Below are positions 35,161 through 44,294 of a DNA stretch of 64,000 nt, in pieces (position 1 is the stretch's first letter; each line of letters opens with the position of its first letter). The translations under genes were made by a program, and so were the position numbers. The notes under the pieces were generated by a model. It was given only the letters and a program-made list of their open reading frames with translations, made no database searches and was not told the DNA's origin. This DNA is from Prolixibacteraceae bacterium UBA1413. GTDB lineage: Bacteria > Bacteroidota > Bacteroidia > Bacteroidales > Prolixibacteraceae. Where the stretch lies: positions 1-64,000 of the forward strand of contig DBPT01000021.1 in assembly GCA_002304925.1 (NCBI GenBank). The letters are read 5' to 3'.

Positions 35161-37791
35161 ATGACTGAAGGAATAAACCCAATACCCGAGAAGCAGACTG
35201 AGATACCGAAAGAGGAGATTACGTATCTCTCGGGTATGTACCGTGAATGGTTTCTTGACTATGCCTCCTATGTGATTCTGGAGCGTGCGGTTCCTTATGT
35301 GATCGACGGTTTAAAACCTGTCCAGCGCAGGATCATGCATGCCATGAAGGAGATGGATGATGGCCGTTTCAACAAGGTGGCCAACATTATCGGGCAGACC
35401 ATGCAATACCATCCGCATGGGGATGCTTCCATCGGGGATGCCCTGGTCCAGCTGGGGCAAAAGGAATTGCTGGTGGAGACCCAGGGCAACTGGGGGAATA
35501 TCCTCACCGGAGACGGGGCGGCCGCCCCGCGGTACATCGAAGCACGCCTCTCCAAATTCGCCCTCGAAGTGCTTTTTAATCCCAAAACCACCGAATGGAA
35601 ACTCTCTTACGACGGACGGAAAAAGGAACCGGTGACCCTGCCGGCCAAGTTCCCCCTTCTCCTTGCCCAGGGCGTGGAAGGAATTGCCGTGGGACTGGCT
35701 TCCAAAATTTTTCCGCATAACTTCCTTGAACTTTGTGACGCGTCGGTGGCTTACCTGAAAAATGAACCTTTTATCCTATACCCCGACTTTCCCACCGGCG
35801 GATCGGTCGACGTGTCGAAATACAACGACGGATTGAGGGGCGGAGTTGTCAAAGTAAGGGCAAAGATTGAAAAGCGAGACAGCAAAACTCTGGTCATCAA
35901 GGAAATTCCTTACGGAAAAACCACTACCACCGTCATCGAGTCCATCCTGAAAGCCAATGAAAAGGGGAAGATCAAAATCCGCAAAATTGACGACAATACG
36001 GCTGCCAACGTGGAGATCCTTGTACACCTGCCACCCGGGGTCTCTTCCGACAAAACCATCGATGCACTCTTTGCATTTTCCGACTGTGAAGTCTCCATCA
36101 GTCCGAATGCCTGTATCATCGAAGAAGACAAACCCCATTTCCTGACGGTTTCAGAAATCCTGAAAAAATCGGTTGATGCCACCCTTCAGTTGTTAAAGCT
36201 CGAACTGGAAATCAGGATGAACGAACTGCAGGAAGCTTGGCACTTTGCGTCGCTCGAAAAAATCTTCATCGAAAAAAGGATTTACAAAGACAAGGATTTT
36301 GAACAGGCGGAAAATCTCGACATGGCTGTTGCTCATGTTGACAAGCGGCTGGACCCTTTCAAAGCCAAATTCCGGAGGGAAATTACCCGTGAGGATATCC
36401 TGAAATTGCTGGAGATCAGGATGGCGCGGATTTTAAAGTTCAATGCTGACAAGGCGGCCGATTACCTTCTGTCACTGGAGGAGGAGATGGCCAAAGTTCT
36501 GGAGAATATCCGGAACATCATCCCCTTCACCATTGACTGGTTTGAGCGGCTTAAAAGCAAATACGGCAATGGGAAGGAAAGGCGTACCGAACTCAGGAGT
36601 TTTGAAAATATCGTAGCCGCCAAAGTGGTGGTAGCCAATGAGAAACTTTATATCGACAGGGAAGAGGGTTTCGCAGGCACGGGTCTTAAAAAGCATGAAT
36701 ATGTGTGCGACTGCTCCGACATGGATGATATCATCATATTCCGGAGGGATGGCTCCTATTTTGTCACCAAAGTCAGTGACAAGGCTTTTATCGGCAAGAA
36801 TGTGATTTACATTGCCGTTTTCCGCAAGGATGACTCACGTACCATTTTCAATGTTGTCTACCGGGACGGCAAAAGCGGGTTTTCCTATATGAAACGGTTC
36901 AACGTCACAGGTGTTACCCGTGATAAGGAATATGACGTGACCATGGGAAACAAGGGATCGCGGGTGATGTACTTTTCTGCCAATCCGAACGGGGAGGCTG
37001 AAATTCTGAAGGTTTTCCTGAAGCCGAAAGCCCGGATTAAAAAGTTGGTATTTGAGCAGGATATGGGTGAATTGACCATCAAGGGACGGCAATCGATGGG
37101 AAATATCCTCACCAAACACGAGGTGTACAAAATTGCCTTACATGAGCGAGGCATCTCCACCCTGGGCGGACTCAAGGTGTGGTTTGATCCCGATGTGTTG
37201 CGTCTGAATGCCGATAAGCGGGGAAAATACCTCGGCGAATTCACCGGTGACGACAAGATCCTGGTCATTTACAAGAGTGGGGAATACCAGCTCTATTCCT
37301 ATGACTTCAACATTCATTTTGAAACCAATATCCTGACCATTGAAAAATATGATCCGGGAAAGGTTTTGTCGGTGGTTTATTTCGATGCGGAACAGGAATA
37401 TTATTATGTGAAGCGATTCGAAATCGAGGAGACCATGAACAGGTTGATTGGCTTTATCGGGGAGAATAAGGAGAATAAGCTAGTGAGTGTCACCTGGGTC
37501 AGGTATCCGCGGCTGGAGATTGAATTTGGCGGTAAAAACAGCAGCAGGGAAAATGAGATTATCGAAGTGGCCGAATTCATTGGCATCAAGAGCTGGAAAG
37601 CCAAAGGGAAAAGGCTTTCCAACTACCAGGTGGAGAACATCAGGGAGCTTGAGCCGGTGGTCAAGGACGAACATGATGCACCAGCTGAAGAAGAGGAAAT
37701 ATCAGAAAAGCCGGAGGTTGATCCCGATGATATTCCCTTTGAGATCAGGCGCCCCGGGGATCCTGATGCCAACCAGATGACCCTTTTCTGA
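35161..37791 (+). CDS. parC: DNA topoisomerase IV subunit A
   Basis: An 876-residue subunit that breaks and rejoins DNA for chromosome decatenation. The catalytic Tyr is Tyr125 in PRYIEARL; the DNA-gate motif is YHPHGDASIGDA (83-94). At the place of the quinolone-contact Ser the protein has Ala89. The C-terminal half (about 500-800) is a degenerate beta-pinwheel with no GyrA box, supporting ParC. An acidic tail (about 830-876) rich in Glu, Asp and Pro ends the protein. aroK starts two bases after its stop. Confidence 0.92.
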   Translation: MTEGINPIPEKQTEIPKEEITYLSGMYREWFLDYASYVILERAVPYVIDGLKPVQRRIMHAMKEMDDGRFNKVANIIGQTMQYHPHGDASIGDALVQLGQKELLVETQGNWGNILTGDGAAAPRYIEARLSKFALEVLFNPKTTEWKLSYDGRKKEPVTLPAKFPLLLAQGVEGIAVGLASKIFPHNFLELCDASVAYLKNEPFILYPDFPTGGSVDVSKYNDGLRGGVVKVRAKIEKRDSKTLVIKEIPYGKTTTTVIESILKANEKGKIKIRKIDDNTAANVEILVHLPPGVSSDKTIDALFAFSDCEVSISPNACIIEEDKPHFLTVSEILKKSVDATLQLLKLELEIRMNELQEAWHFASLEKIFIEKRIYKDKDFEQAENLDMAVAHVDKRLDPFKAKFRREITREDILKLLEIRMARILKFNADKAADYLLSLEEEMAKVLENIRNIIPFTIDWFERLKSKYGNGKERRTELRSFENIVAAKVVVANEKLYIDREEGFAGTGLKKHEYVCDCSDMDDIIIFRRDGSYFVTKVSDKAFIGKNVIYIAVFRKDDSRTIFNVVYRDGKSGFSYMKRFNVTGVTRDKEYDVTMGNKGSRVMYFSANPNGEAEILKVFLKPKARIKKLVFEQDMGELTIKGRQSMGNILTKHEVYKIALHERGISTLGGLKVWFDPDVLRLNADKRGKYLGEFTGDDKILVIYKSGEYQLYSYDFNIHFETNILTIEKYDPGKVLSVVYFDAEQEYYYVKRFEIEETMNRLIGFIGENKENKLVSVTWVRYPRLEIEFGGKNSSRENEIIEVAEFIGIKSWKAKGKRLSNYQVENIRELEPVVKDEHDAPAEEEEISEKPEVDPDDIPFEIRRPGDPDANQMTLF

Positions 37792-37792
37792 A

Positions 37793-38296
37793 ATGAGGAT
37801 TTACCTGGTGGGATATATGGGCAGTGGCAAGACGACGCTGGGACGGCGGCTGGCCAGGATTACAGGACTTGATTTCATTGACCTGGACAAGTATATTGAG
37901 GAGCGTCATTGCCGGACGGTGAGGCAGCTTTTTTCGGAGGAGGGGGAGGAGGTTTTTCGTCGCTATGAGCGGAAAGCCCTTGAAGAGGTATCTGAATTTG
38001 ACAATGTGCTGGTGTCTACCGGCGGGGGTGCCCCCTGTTTCTTCGACAACATGGATCTTATGAACCGTACCGGGATCACTCTGTTTCTGGACATGCCTCA
38101 AGAAGTCCTGGCAGCGCGCCTGATCCAGTCCAGGAATGAAAGGCCCCTGATAAAAGACAAATCCCCGGAAGAACTCCGCAAGTTCATCAGCGAATCCCTG
38201 GCAGCACGCCGCCCTTTCTATGAAATGGCCCGCCACACCTTTACCCGCCCCGAAACTACAGCCGAGCAGATCGCGAAACTGATCGCCACTCCCTGA
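37793..38296 (+). CDS. aroK: Shikimate kinase
   Basis: A 167-residue kinase of the aromatic amino-acid pathway, phosphorylating shikimate at O3. P-loop GYMGSGKTT, shikimate-binding DLDKYIEE and STGGGAP are present, with a LID Arg in NERPL. It begins two bases after parC, so it is expressed with topoisomerase IV. A hairpin GGAAAT-N5-ATTTCC at 38307-38323 follows. Confidence 0.93.
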   Translation: MRIYLVGYMGSGKTTLGRRLARITGLDFIDLDKYIEERHCRTVRQLFSEEGEEVFRRYERKALEEVSEFDNVLVSTGGGAPCFFDNMDLMNRTGITLFLDMPQEVLAARLIQSRNERPLIKDKSPEELRKFISESLAARRPFYEMARHTFTRPETTAEQIAKLIATP

Positions 38297-38306
38297 CGGA
38301 ATTCTG

Positions 38307-38323
38307 GGAAATTTGTCATTTCC
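38307..38323. terminator. Short hairpin after aroK
   Basis: GGAAAT and ATTTCC pair perfectly around a five-base loop between the convergent aroK and dehydrogenase genes. No T tract follows; weak terminator candidate. Confidence 0.25.
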
Positions 38324-38428
38324 GTGTTGCCGGGACCTTACCCATGGCTTTCTCTTCACTCCTGACACGATTATCCTGCGGATCCCGTGGTCATCATGCC
38401 GGAATCAGCCACTTTTCCAGCGGGAAGA

Positions 38429-39703
38429 TCAGATCTCCGGGGCGTGGTCGAGCAGGAACTCTTCGGCTTCCACCGACCACAACCCCTTGGTCTTTCCAAT
38501 GATGCGGGCGAGTTCCCTGAAGAGAGGGTCTGTTTTTCCCTTTTCTTCAAAACCGGCGAGCGGCGTCAGGGGAAGGTTTTTGTGGGTATAGATCAGTTTT
38601 TTACCTCCCGGAATGTTGGGCAGGTTCAGTGTGGTATCGATGACGGCATTCAACCCGCCGATATGGGTGATCAGTCCGGCGGGATCGAGGCCTTTTGACA
38701 TGCAGGCCAGCGCTTCGATCATGTCGTCGTTGTTTCCGCCCGACGTTCCTACTATGTGGGTATAAGCATAGTGGACATTGTAAAAGTTAAGCCTTGCCGA
38801 GAGGGTGGGGTCGGAGGGGCCTGCGAAGAAGTTGAGGCATCCGTCAAAGGCCAGGATGGCATCTCCCTGTTCGATCACTACAGGTACAGGAGCAAAGACG
38901 AATACGTCGTCATAGCCGGTATCTCCTGTCAATTGGCGGAGGGCGGCCACCGGATCGGCTGCCTCTCTGGTGTTCAGGTAAATGAGGTTTATGCCTTTCT
39001 CACGAGCCCAGTCGACGGGGAAAATCGTGGCCGCCCTTTCGAGCCTGGCCTGGTCAATGTCGGTGATGACCAACAGGGAAGGTTTCCTGTCGCGGCGGTT
39101 GACCACGTAATTGATGGCGGCAAGTCCCATGGGACCCACCCCTGCCAGAATGGCCATTTTCCCCCCCTGAACAATTTCCATATTGTGGAGGTAGCTCCCC
39201 GGTTGCGTGTGGTAGTTGGCGTGCATGGCGCCGATGACGCAGGAAAGGGGTTCGGCAAGCGATGCCGGGTAAAAACCCGGTCCGTCATATACCAACAGAC
39301 AGTTCTGAACAAGCACATCCTTCGGGATGATGACGTAGGTGGCATCCCCGCCGATAAAGGGATAACTGTAACCCGGCGCACTCAATATCCCCACCGGCCC
39401 TTCAGGATAATAAATCGCAGGCTGAATAGAGTACTTCTGTCCCGGACGGTACCTGTGCTGCCAGTTTTTTCCTACCTGCAAAATCTCTCCGGCAAATTCA
39501 TGTCCGATGATTATCGGGTGTTGTGCCACGTCATCGGGAATCCGCTTGTGGTCAGTGCCCTGGTGAGCGGCCTTGTAAGACGACATGCAGATGCTGTTGG
39601 AGACTACTTTGGCGAGGATTTCATCATCATGGATCTTCGGAAGTTCAAACTCCTCGAGCCGGAGGTCTTCCTTGCCGTACAATCGGATCGCTTTGGTGTG
39701 CAT
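38429..39703 (-). CDS. Zinc-dependent dehydrogenase, SorE/YggP-like
   Basis: A 424-residue medium-chain dehydrogenase. The N-terminal catalytic domain has NSICMSSYKAA (Cys39) and the GHEFAGE zinc motif (His68, Glu69). A Rossmann domain follows with AGVGPMGLAAINY near residue 195. The SICMS-x-YK pattern and length match the SorE (L-sorbose-1-phosphate reductase)/YggP group rather than classical alcohol dehydrogenases. The usual four-Cys structural zinc lobe is absent. Third gene of a minus-strand cluster after the PHP and aldolase/SDR genes, but separated by 194 bases with hairpins. Substrate probably a phosphorylated keto-sugar or polyol. Confidence 0.75.
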   Translation of the reverse strand: MHTKAIRLYGKEDLRLEEFELPKIHDDEILAKVVSNSICMSSYKAAHQGTDHKRIPDDVAQHPIIIGHEFAGEILQVGKNWQHRYRPGQKYSIQPAIYYPEGPVGILSAPGYSYPFIGGDATYVIIPKDVLVQNCLLVYDGPGFYPASLAEPLSCVIGAMHANYHTQPGSYLHNMEIVQGGKMAILAGVGPMGLAAINYVVNRRDRKPSLLVITDIDQARLERAATIFPVDWAREKGINLIYLNTREAADPVAALRQLTGDTGYDDVFVFAPVPVVIEQGDAILAFDGCLNFFAGPSDPTLSARLNFYNVHYAYTHIVGTSGGNNDDMIEALACMSKGLDPAGLITHIGGLNAVIDTTLNLPNIPGGKKLIYTHKNLPLTPLAGFEEKGKTDPLFRELARIIGKTKGLWSVEAEEFLLDHAPEI

Positions 39704-39743
39704 ATGGATTTATTTTACGATTGTCATGACTTCATCATTTCAA

Positions 39744-39796
39744 TGAGCGGAGCGGGCGTGCCTGCTCACGATAAATCCCCCCGGCTCCACCGGGGG
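39744..39796 (-). terminator. Two hairpins between the aldolase/SDR and dehydrogenase genes
   Basis: A perfect 7-pair GC stem (CCCCCGG/CCGGGGG, loop CTCCA) spans 39778-39796. An adjacent imperfect stem (TGAGC-GG/CCTGCTCA) spans 39744-39768. There is no strong T tract on the minus strand, so these may be a processing or attenuation site that lowers expression of the last gene rather than a full stop. Confidence 0.35.
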
Positions 39797-39897
39797 TTAT
39801 GGTCATTTAGCCTGCTCGGGGACCGACCTGTCCGGCATCGAGATGAATGTTTTATTCAGGCGTTGACCGGTACGGGATCCTTCTCCTTCAGCATTTG

Positions 39898-41871
39898 TCA
39901 GCTCAACATCTCCTGACCCCCGGTGACCGGAACGGCTTGTCCTGTTTCGTACTCCTGTTCGATCACATAGTAGATAGCCTTCACCACGTCGGAGGGGAGG
40001 CATCCTCTTCCGGCAGGGACCTGCGATTCATAATGGCGTTTAACGTCGTCAAGGTTTTTGGCTCCCCTTATTTTTCCGGTTTTCAAGTACTGGACGAAGA
40101 GCCCGTTGACCGGGTCTGACCAGAGGGGGCCGTCGAAATAGTTGCCCGGACAAATGGAATTCACCTTGATATGGAAAGGCATCAGTTCCAGGGCAAACGA
40201 CTGGGTGAGCCCGATCCCCCCGAATTTGCCGCCTGCATACGCGAAATTTTTGTTGCTGCCTTTCAATCCCGATTTAGAGTTGATCTGGATGATATCCATG
40301 AAGAGAGAGGGGTTGAGGCGGTACTGGATCTTCATCACCGAAGAAGCGTATTTCGCGCAGTGGAAATATGCGTTGTAGTTAACCCGCGTCATCAGGTCGA
40401 AGGTTTCGGGCGTCATCTCTTCCAGTCCGCTCGCCCGCAGGATTCCGGCATTGGAAATCAGTACGTCGATGCCCCCGAAATGAAGAACGGTTTTTCGGAC
40501 CATCTCCTCCACTGATGCGGCATCAGCCACGTTCACATGTACAAACAGTGCCCTGTTTTTTTTGTTTTTGTTGTTCAGGGTTTCCACAAATTCGCTGCCT
40601 TTCTCAACGTTGAGGTCGGCAACCACAATGTTGGCCCCTTCGTCAAACATCATTGCGGCGATGCCGGCTCCGAAGCCCTGGGCAGCCCCGGTGATCACCA
40701 CCACCTTGTTTTCCACCCTGCCCTCCGGTTTTTCGGCCAATGCCACCTTTTTACGGTACTTTTCCACTTCCCAGCTTTCGATGAAAGCGATCTGGTCTGG
40801 TGTCATGGGGTGGGGCCCTCCGAAGTTCTCAGCCAGCAGGGCGATTTGTGTGAAATCCAGTGCCAAGGCTTCAAGGTAATCCACTGCTGCCGGGGAATCC
40901 TCCACTACGATCACCCCATGATCGCGGATGATGATCACCTTGGGATCCACTCCCTTTCTTGTCCGGAATTCCTCCGCTTTGGTTTTAATCGCGCTGGTAA
41001 CCGATTCCGCAGAGTCGTTATTTTCGATGAAGAGGTACTCAGGAAGGCAATAGACCATCTGGTCAGGTGTAAAGGGGGTGCTGATTTTACGGAAGGTTTC
41101 CTCTCCCGACAGAAAAGGCATTATACAGCGGTTGTTGAAAGCCCTGGCGGTTTTCAGGTTTCCCTGCGACAGCAAGGCTCTCACGCCAGGAAGGGTTTCT
41201 TCCATGACAGAGGAGAGTGGCAGGGGCTCCTTCGAAGGGAGCTTTGCAATGCGCGATGTAATGGCCAGGTCGATGGCGCGGTAGATACGGTCTATTTCTT
41301 CAATGGAACCGGCTGCCACGAAAACGCCGTGGTTCTGGATAAACACCATTTGAGGATCTTTGCCGTGGCGGTTGCGATATTCCAGGATTTTCTCCCGGAT
41401 TTTTGTGAACAGCACAAATCCGGGATCGGAATAGGGAATATAAAGCGCTTGGCCGCCGAACATCCCCTTCACCTGTTCTTCGGCTTCCATGCTGCACATG
41501 ATGCCGTTTACCAGGGTGGGATGGGTATGCACCACAAAGGCGTAATTAAACAGGTCATGGAGGGAAGTCTCCACGGAAGGCCTCAGCCCCGATTCAGGAT
41601 CTGTGCGGCTTGCCATCAGTGCATTTTTAACCTGCTCTTCCCGGACCACAGGATCGGAAGAAAGTGACATCGAAGGTATCAGCGCCAGTTTCGACCTTTC
41701 AAGGATGCAGAAACCACTTTCGTCAATGGTTGCCAGACTGATACCGCTGGCTTTGATATACAGATGTTCCCGGTTTTTCCAGGAGGTATTTCCGCCGCCG
41801 GCGATTACATACTCCGGCTTTCCTCCGTAATGCCGGGAAACCGTTACCAGGTCCCTGATCTGATTTGTCAT
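39898..41871 (-). CDS. Bifunctional class II aldolase/short-chain dehydrogenase
   Basis: A 657-residue fusion. The N-terminal part is class II aldolase/adducin-like, with GGGNTSWK (25-32), the metal-binding HTHPTLVNG (His115, His117) and His181 in QNHGV; a second related stretch near 310-325 (IIIRDHGVIVV) suggests a partial duplication. The C-terminal part is a short-chain dehydrogenase: TGAAQGFG (394-401), SNAG and the catalytic YAGGK (Tyr545, Lys549). Fusions of this type include the rhamnulose-1-phosphate aldolase/lactaldehyde dehydrogenase RhaEW. No rhamnose gene is present here, so the sugar is unknown. Twelve bases downstream of the PHP gene. Confidence 0.82.
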   Translation of the reverse strand: MTNQIRDLVTVSRHYGGKPEYVIAGGGNTSWKNREHLYIKASGISLATIDESGFCILERSKLALIPSMSLSSDPVVREEQVKNALMASRTDPESGLRPSVETSLHDLFNYAFVVHTHPTLVNGIMCSMEAEEQVKGMFGGQALYIPYSDPGFVLFTKIREKILEYRNRHGKDPQMVFIQNHGVFVAAGSIEEIDRIYRAIDLAITSRIAKLPSKEPLPLSSVMEETLPGVRALLSQGNLKTARAFNNRCIMPFLSGEETFRKISTPFTPDQMVYCLPEYLFIENNDSAESVTSAIKTKAEEFRTRKGVDPKVIIIRDHGVIVVEDSPAAVDYLEALALDFTQIALLAENFGGPHPMTPDQIAFIESWEVEKYRKKVALAEKPEGRVENKVVVITGAAQGFGAGIAAMMFDEGANIVVADLNVEKGSEFVETLNNKNKKNRALFVHVNVADAASVEEMVRKTVLHFGGIDVLISNAGILRASGLEEMTPETFDLMTRVNYNAYFHCAKYASSVMKIQYRLNPSLFMDIIQINSKSGLKGSNKNFAYAGGKFGGIGLTQSFALELMPFHIKVNSICPGNYFDGPLWSDPVNGLFVQYLKTGKIRGAKNLDDVKRHYESQVPAGRGCLPSDVVKAIYYVIEQEYETGQAVPVTGGQEMLS

Positions 41872-41882
41872 GATATGCTGGT

Positions 41883-43118
41883 TTAAATAAAGGCGTTAAT
41901 CACTTTCAGCCCCAGAAGTTCCAGTTTTTCGATCTCTTTGGGTGATGGAAAATGATCTACGGGAAATCCCGGCTGACCGTTGGCCACCAGATATTGATGA
42001 GCGGCAATCACGGCGGCACCCTGCAGGTTGATGGCCATAAGCTCTTTGTCAAGGGCGGCTCCGCCCCTGCAACGGATGGTCAGTGGATCCAGCTGCGGGG
42101 TGTTGTGTTCCGTTCCGAAACTGACCGTGAATCCATGTTTTCGAAAAAAGAGGACAAATTCTTTCAACACATGGAAATCATTGCGCCCCGGAATTAATTC
42201 AATCATGTAAATTCCCTTGTTCATCAGGCGAATGGCCATTTTAACCCAGTCTTTTTCGAAGTCGGTGAAGTTACCCTTGGCATCGTCGAGTAACACAGGG
42301 TAACAGGGGATTCCACCTGCCTCGCGGATCAGTTCAAGAACCTCTTCAAGAGAGAGAAAAGCTTTTTCGTCCTCGGGAACATACGCAGGTCCTCCGGCCT
42401 TCAGGAGGTAATTGCGGATTTCATTTTCCAGGGCTGCCAAGTTTGACAAATCCGATTTTGGGGATGATCCCCCGAAAATCTCGGTAAGAGCAGCTGTCAG
42501 TGCCATTTCTCCCCGGAATCTTTCAGTCAGGGCGATCCTGACTGCCATGGCGATATGCCTTTCCCGGAGCAGCCCCCTGGTAAGACGGTTCTGCAGCTCC
42601 TCTGCGTCGAATGTCATCCCGGAAGAAGTGCCCGCGAGGTATTGATTCAGCTTGTCGACCATCAGGTAGGTCTGCCTGTTGCTTTCCCGGACCAGGGTCT
42701 CCATTTTTCGGATTTGGAAGGCAGGAAGGCTCACCGGATAGCGCAATCCTTTCCCACTCAGGTAAGTGCGTCCGGGATTGACCGGGTCATTCACACGGAT
42801 CCCCCTGTACTGTTCTTCTTTCTGAAGCGCCATGAATTCGATGTTGAAAAGTGGAAATACCCGGTATTCCAACGCCTTAGCGGCAAATTCCGGATAACCG
42901 TCCACAGTGTAGAAATCGTTGATGCCCAGGGCAATAATCCCTTCTTCCCGGGCCATCAGGAAAGGTTCTTCCATATCTGAAAAGGCGCTGAAGGAATAGG
43001 GCGTGTGAATGTGTCCGTTCACTTTGGGAATACCGTACTTCCGCATGTTTATGCCTGCCTTGACTCCGGAAGACAAAGGCTCGTATCCCGGAAAACGGTC
43101 TGCTGTCTTGTCCATCAT
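41883..43118 (-). CDS. PHP-domain protein
   Basis: A 411-residue protein with a PHP metal-hydrolase fold. The first metal motif is NGHIHTPYSFSAF (His36, His38), followed by EEGIIALGINDFYTVDG and, towards the C terminus, FGTEHNTPQLDP. Between them is an unusual helical insert (about 130-250) not found in small PHP phosphatases. PHP proteins hydrolyse phosphoesters such as histidinol phosphate or sugar phosphates. Position at the head of the aldolase/dehydrogenase operon suggests a phosphosugar substrate; this is inference. Two consecutive Met codons open the gene, so the start may be one codon later. Confidence 0.75.
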   Translation of the reverse strand: MMDKTADRFPGYEPLSSGVKAGINMRKYGIPKVNGHIHTPYSFSAFSDMEEPFLMAREEGIIALGINDFYTVDGYPEFAAKALEYRVFPLFNIEFMALQKEEQYRGIRVNDPVNPGRTYLSGKGLRYPVSLPAFQIRKMETLVRESNRQTYLMVDKLNQYLAGTSSGMTFDAEELQNRLTRGLLRERHIAMAVRIALTERFRGEMALTAALTEIFGGSSPKSDLSNLAALENEIRNYLLKAGGPAYVPEDEKAFLSLEEVLELIREAGGIPCYPVLLDDAKGNFTDFEKDWVKMAIRLMNKGIYMIELIPGRNDFHVLKEFVLFFRKHGFTVSFGTEHNTPQLDPLTIRCRGGAALDKELMAINLQGAAVIAAHQYLVANGQPGFPVDHFPSPKEIEKLELLGLKVINAFI

Positions 43119-43308
43119 TCGTATTTTTTACAAAATAACTAAAAAATCAGGTGCTGGAAAAGGTTCAACTCTTATTTTAGAACAGCAGTCGGAGAGGCAA
43201 CCAGTTTTCGAAATTTCGGGAGTTTTGTTAAAATTGTTAATAAACAAAGCAGTAAGTATCATATATTCAGGATATTGGTCCGTTTTTTGTTATCGTCGTC
43301 GACAATCC

Positions 43309-43340
43309 TTGCAATTTCTGAATGTTTTCATATATTTTTG
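43309..43340 (+). promoter_or_regulatory. Promoter of the M23 peptidase gene
   Basis: TTG at 43309-43311, a 21-base spacer and TATTTTTG at 43333-43340: a close match to the Bacteroidota -33/-7 promoter. The predicted leader is about 60 bases. The rest of the 288-base spacer is AT-rich and shows nothing else. Confidence 0.6.
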
Positions 43341-43406
43341 CAAGGATAAAACTGCAGCCTGGAATCTTCATTCCGGCAGCTGACAGAAATGAAACAAATA
43401 CGATAA

Positions 43407-44294
43407 ATGATGATTGGAAATCAATCACTCAGGATTTTTGTATTGGTGTTATCACTGTTTTTTTGTTCATTCCGGGCACAGGGTGATGATCCGGAGAGCG
43501 GTGCGGGTTCGTTGAAGATGGCCCGGGTTTTGGTTTTGCATTCCCTTGATTCTGTGGATATTGGTCCGGAGGTTTCTGTCGAAGTAGGCTATTGGAATTT
43601 CGATGAATTCAGGCTTCCTCAGTTTGGGAAAGTTTTAGGTGAGTTTGAGGTTCCGTTTCATGGGAAGGTGATCAGCAGGTATGGAATTCGTAGAGGAAGG
43701 ATGCATACGGGGACTGACATCAAGTGTTACCGGGGAGACACCATATATGCGTCATATCATGGCAGGGTGTTGCGTGCCAGCCGGTATTACGGGTATGGCA
43801 ATCTTGTCGTTTTGGGTCACCTGCATGGAATGGAGACTTATTATGCGCATCTCGACGCTTTTTTGGTTTCTGCAGGGGATTCCGTAGTGACGGGGCAACC
43901 TCTGGGGCTGGGCGGCCGTACGGGCAGGGCCACTGCCGAACATCTTCATTTTGAAGTTCGTGAAGGGGGCAAAGCTTACAATCCAGAACTAATTTTTGAT
44001 TTTGATAATTTCAAAGTGCGTGCGGAAGTTACCGGCAAGGAGGCTCTTGCCGATTTTATCATGAATCCTGAAACCGGGGAGCATTTTCATATTACCTCAA
44101 GAGGCAATGCTTACGTCATGGAGATGTCAGCGTTACCCATGGTGGAATATGTCATCAAGGCGGGAGATTCCCTGTGGAAAATAGCCCGTCGCTTCAATAC
44201 GTCAGTAGCGATGTTGTGTGAGCACAACAATCTGACTGCCCATTCGGTACTTCGTATCGGGTCGGTTCTCAAAGTATTTGGTACGGTAAAATAG
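43407..44294 (+). CDS. M23 metallopeptidase with LysM domain
   Basis: A 295-residue secreted peptidoglycan hydrolase. It has a signal peptide (1-25), an M23 (LytM) domain at about 85-195 with complete zinc ligands (RMHTGTD: His100, Asp104; HLHFE: His179, His181), and a C-terminal LysM (about 250-295) for glycan binding. Such enzymes cut peptide crosslinks or act as amidase activators; intact ligands favour activity. It stands alone behind its own promoter. Its TAG stop directly abuts the stop of the convergent E1 gene (44295) with no base between. Confidence 0.88.
   Translation: MMIGNQSLRIFVLVLSLFFCSFRAQGDDPESGAGSLKMARVLVLHSLDSVDIGPEVSVEVGYWNFDEFRLPQFGKVLGEFEVPFHGKVISRYGIRRGRMHTGTDIKCYRGDTIYASYHGRVLRASRYYGYGNLVVLGHLHGMETYYAHLDAFLVSAGDSVVTGQPLGLGGRTGRATAEHLHFEVREGGKAYNPELIFDFDNFKVRAEVTGKEALADFIMNPETGEHFHITSRGNAYVMEMSALPMVEYVIKAGDSLWKIARRFNTSVAMLCEHNNLTAHSVLRIGSVLKVFGTVK

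Noticed and set aside
33301..37791. Calling the pair DNA gyrase (gyrB-gyrA)
   Set aside because: The short B subunit, the direct pairing and the lack of a GyrA box in the C-terminal domain of the A subunit favour topoisomerase IV.
38756..39916. A 386-codon plus-strand open frame
   Set aside because: It lies antisense to the SorE-like dehydrogenase and runs through the spacer into the aldolase/SDR end. No domain or signal is recognisable, while the minus-strand genes have clear motifs.
40537..41667. A 376-codon plus-strand open frame
   Set aside because: Antisense to the aldolase/SDR gene, whose catalytic motifs are intact. The long antisense frame is a codon-bias shadow.
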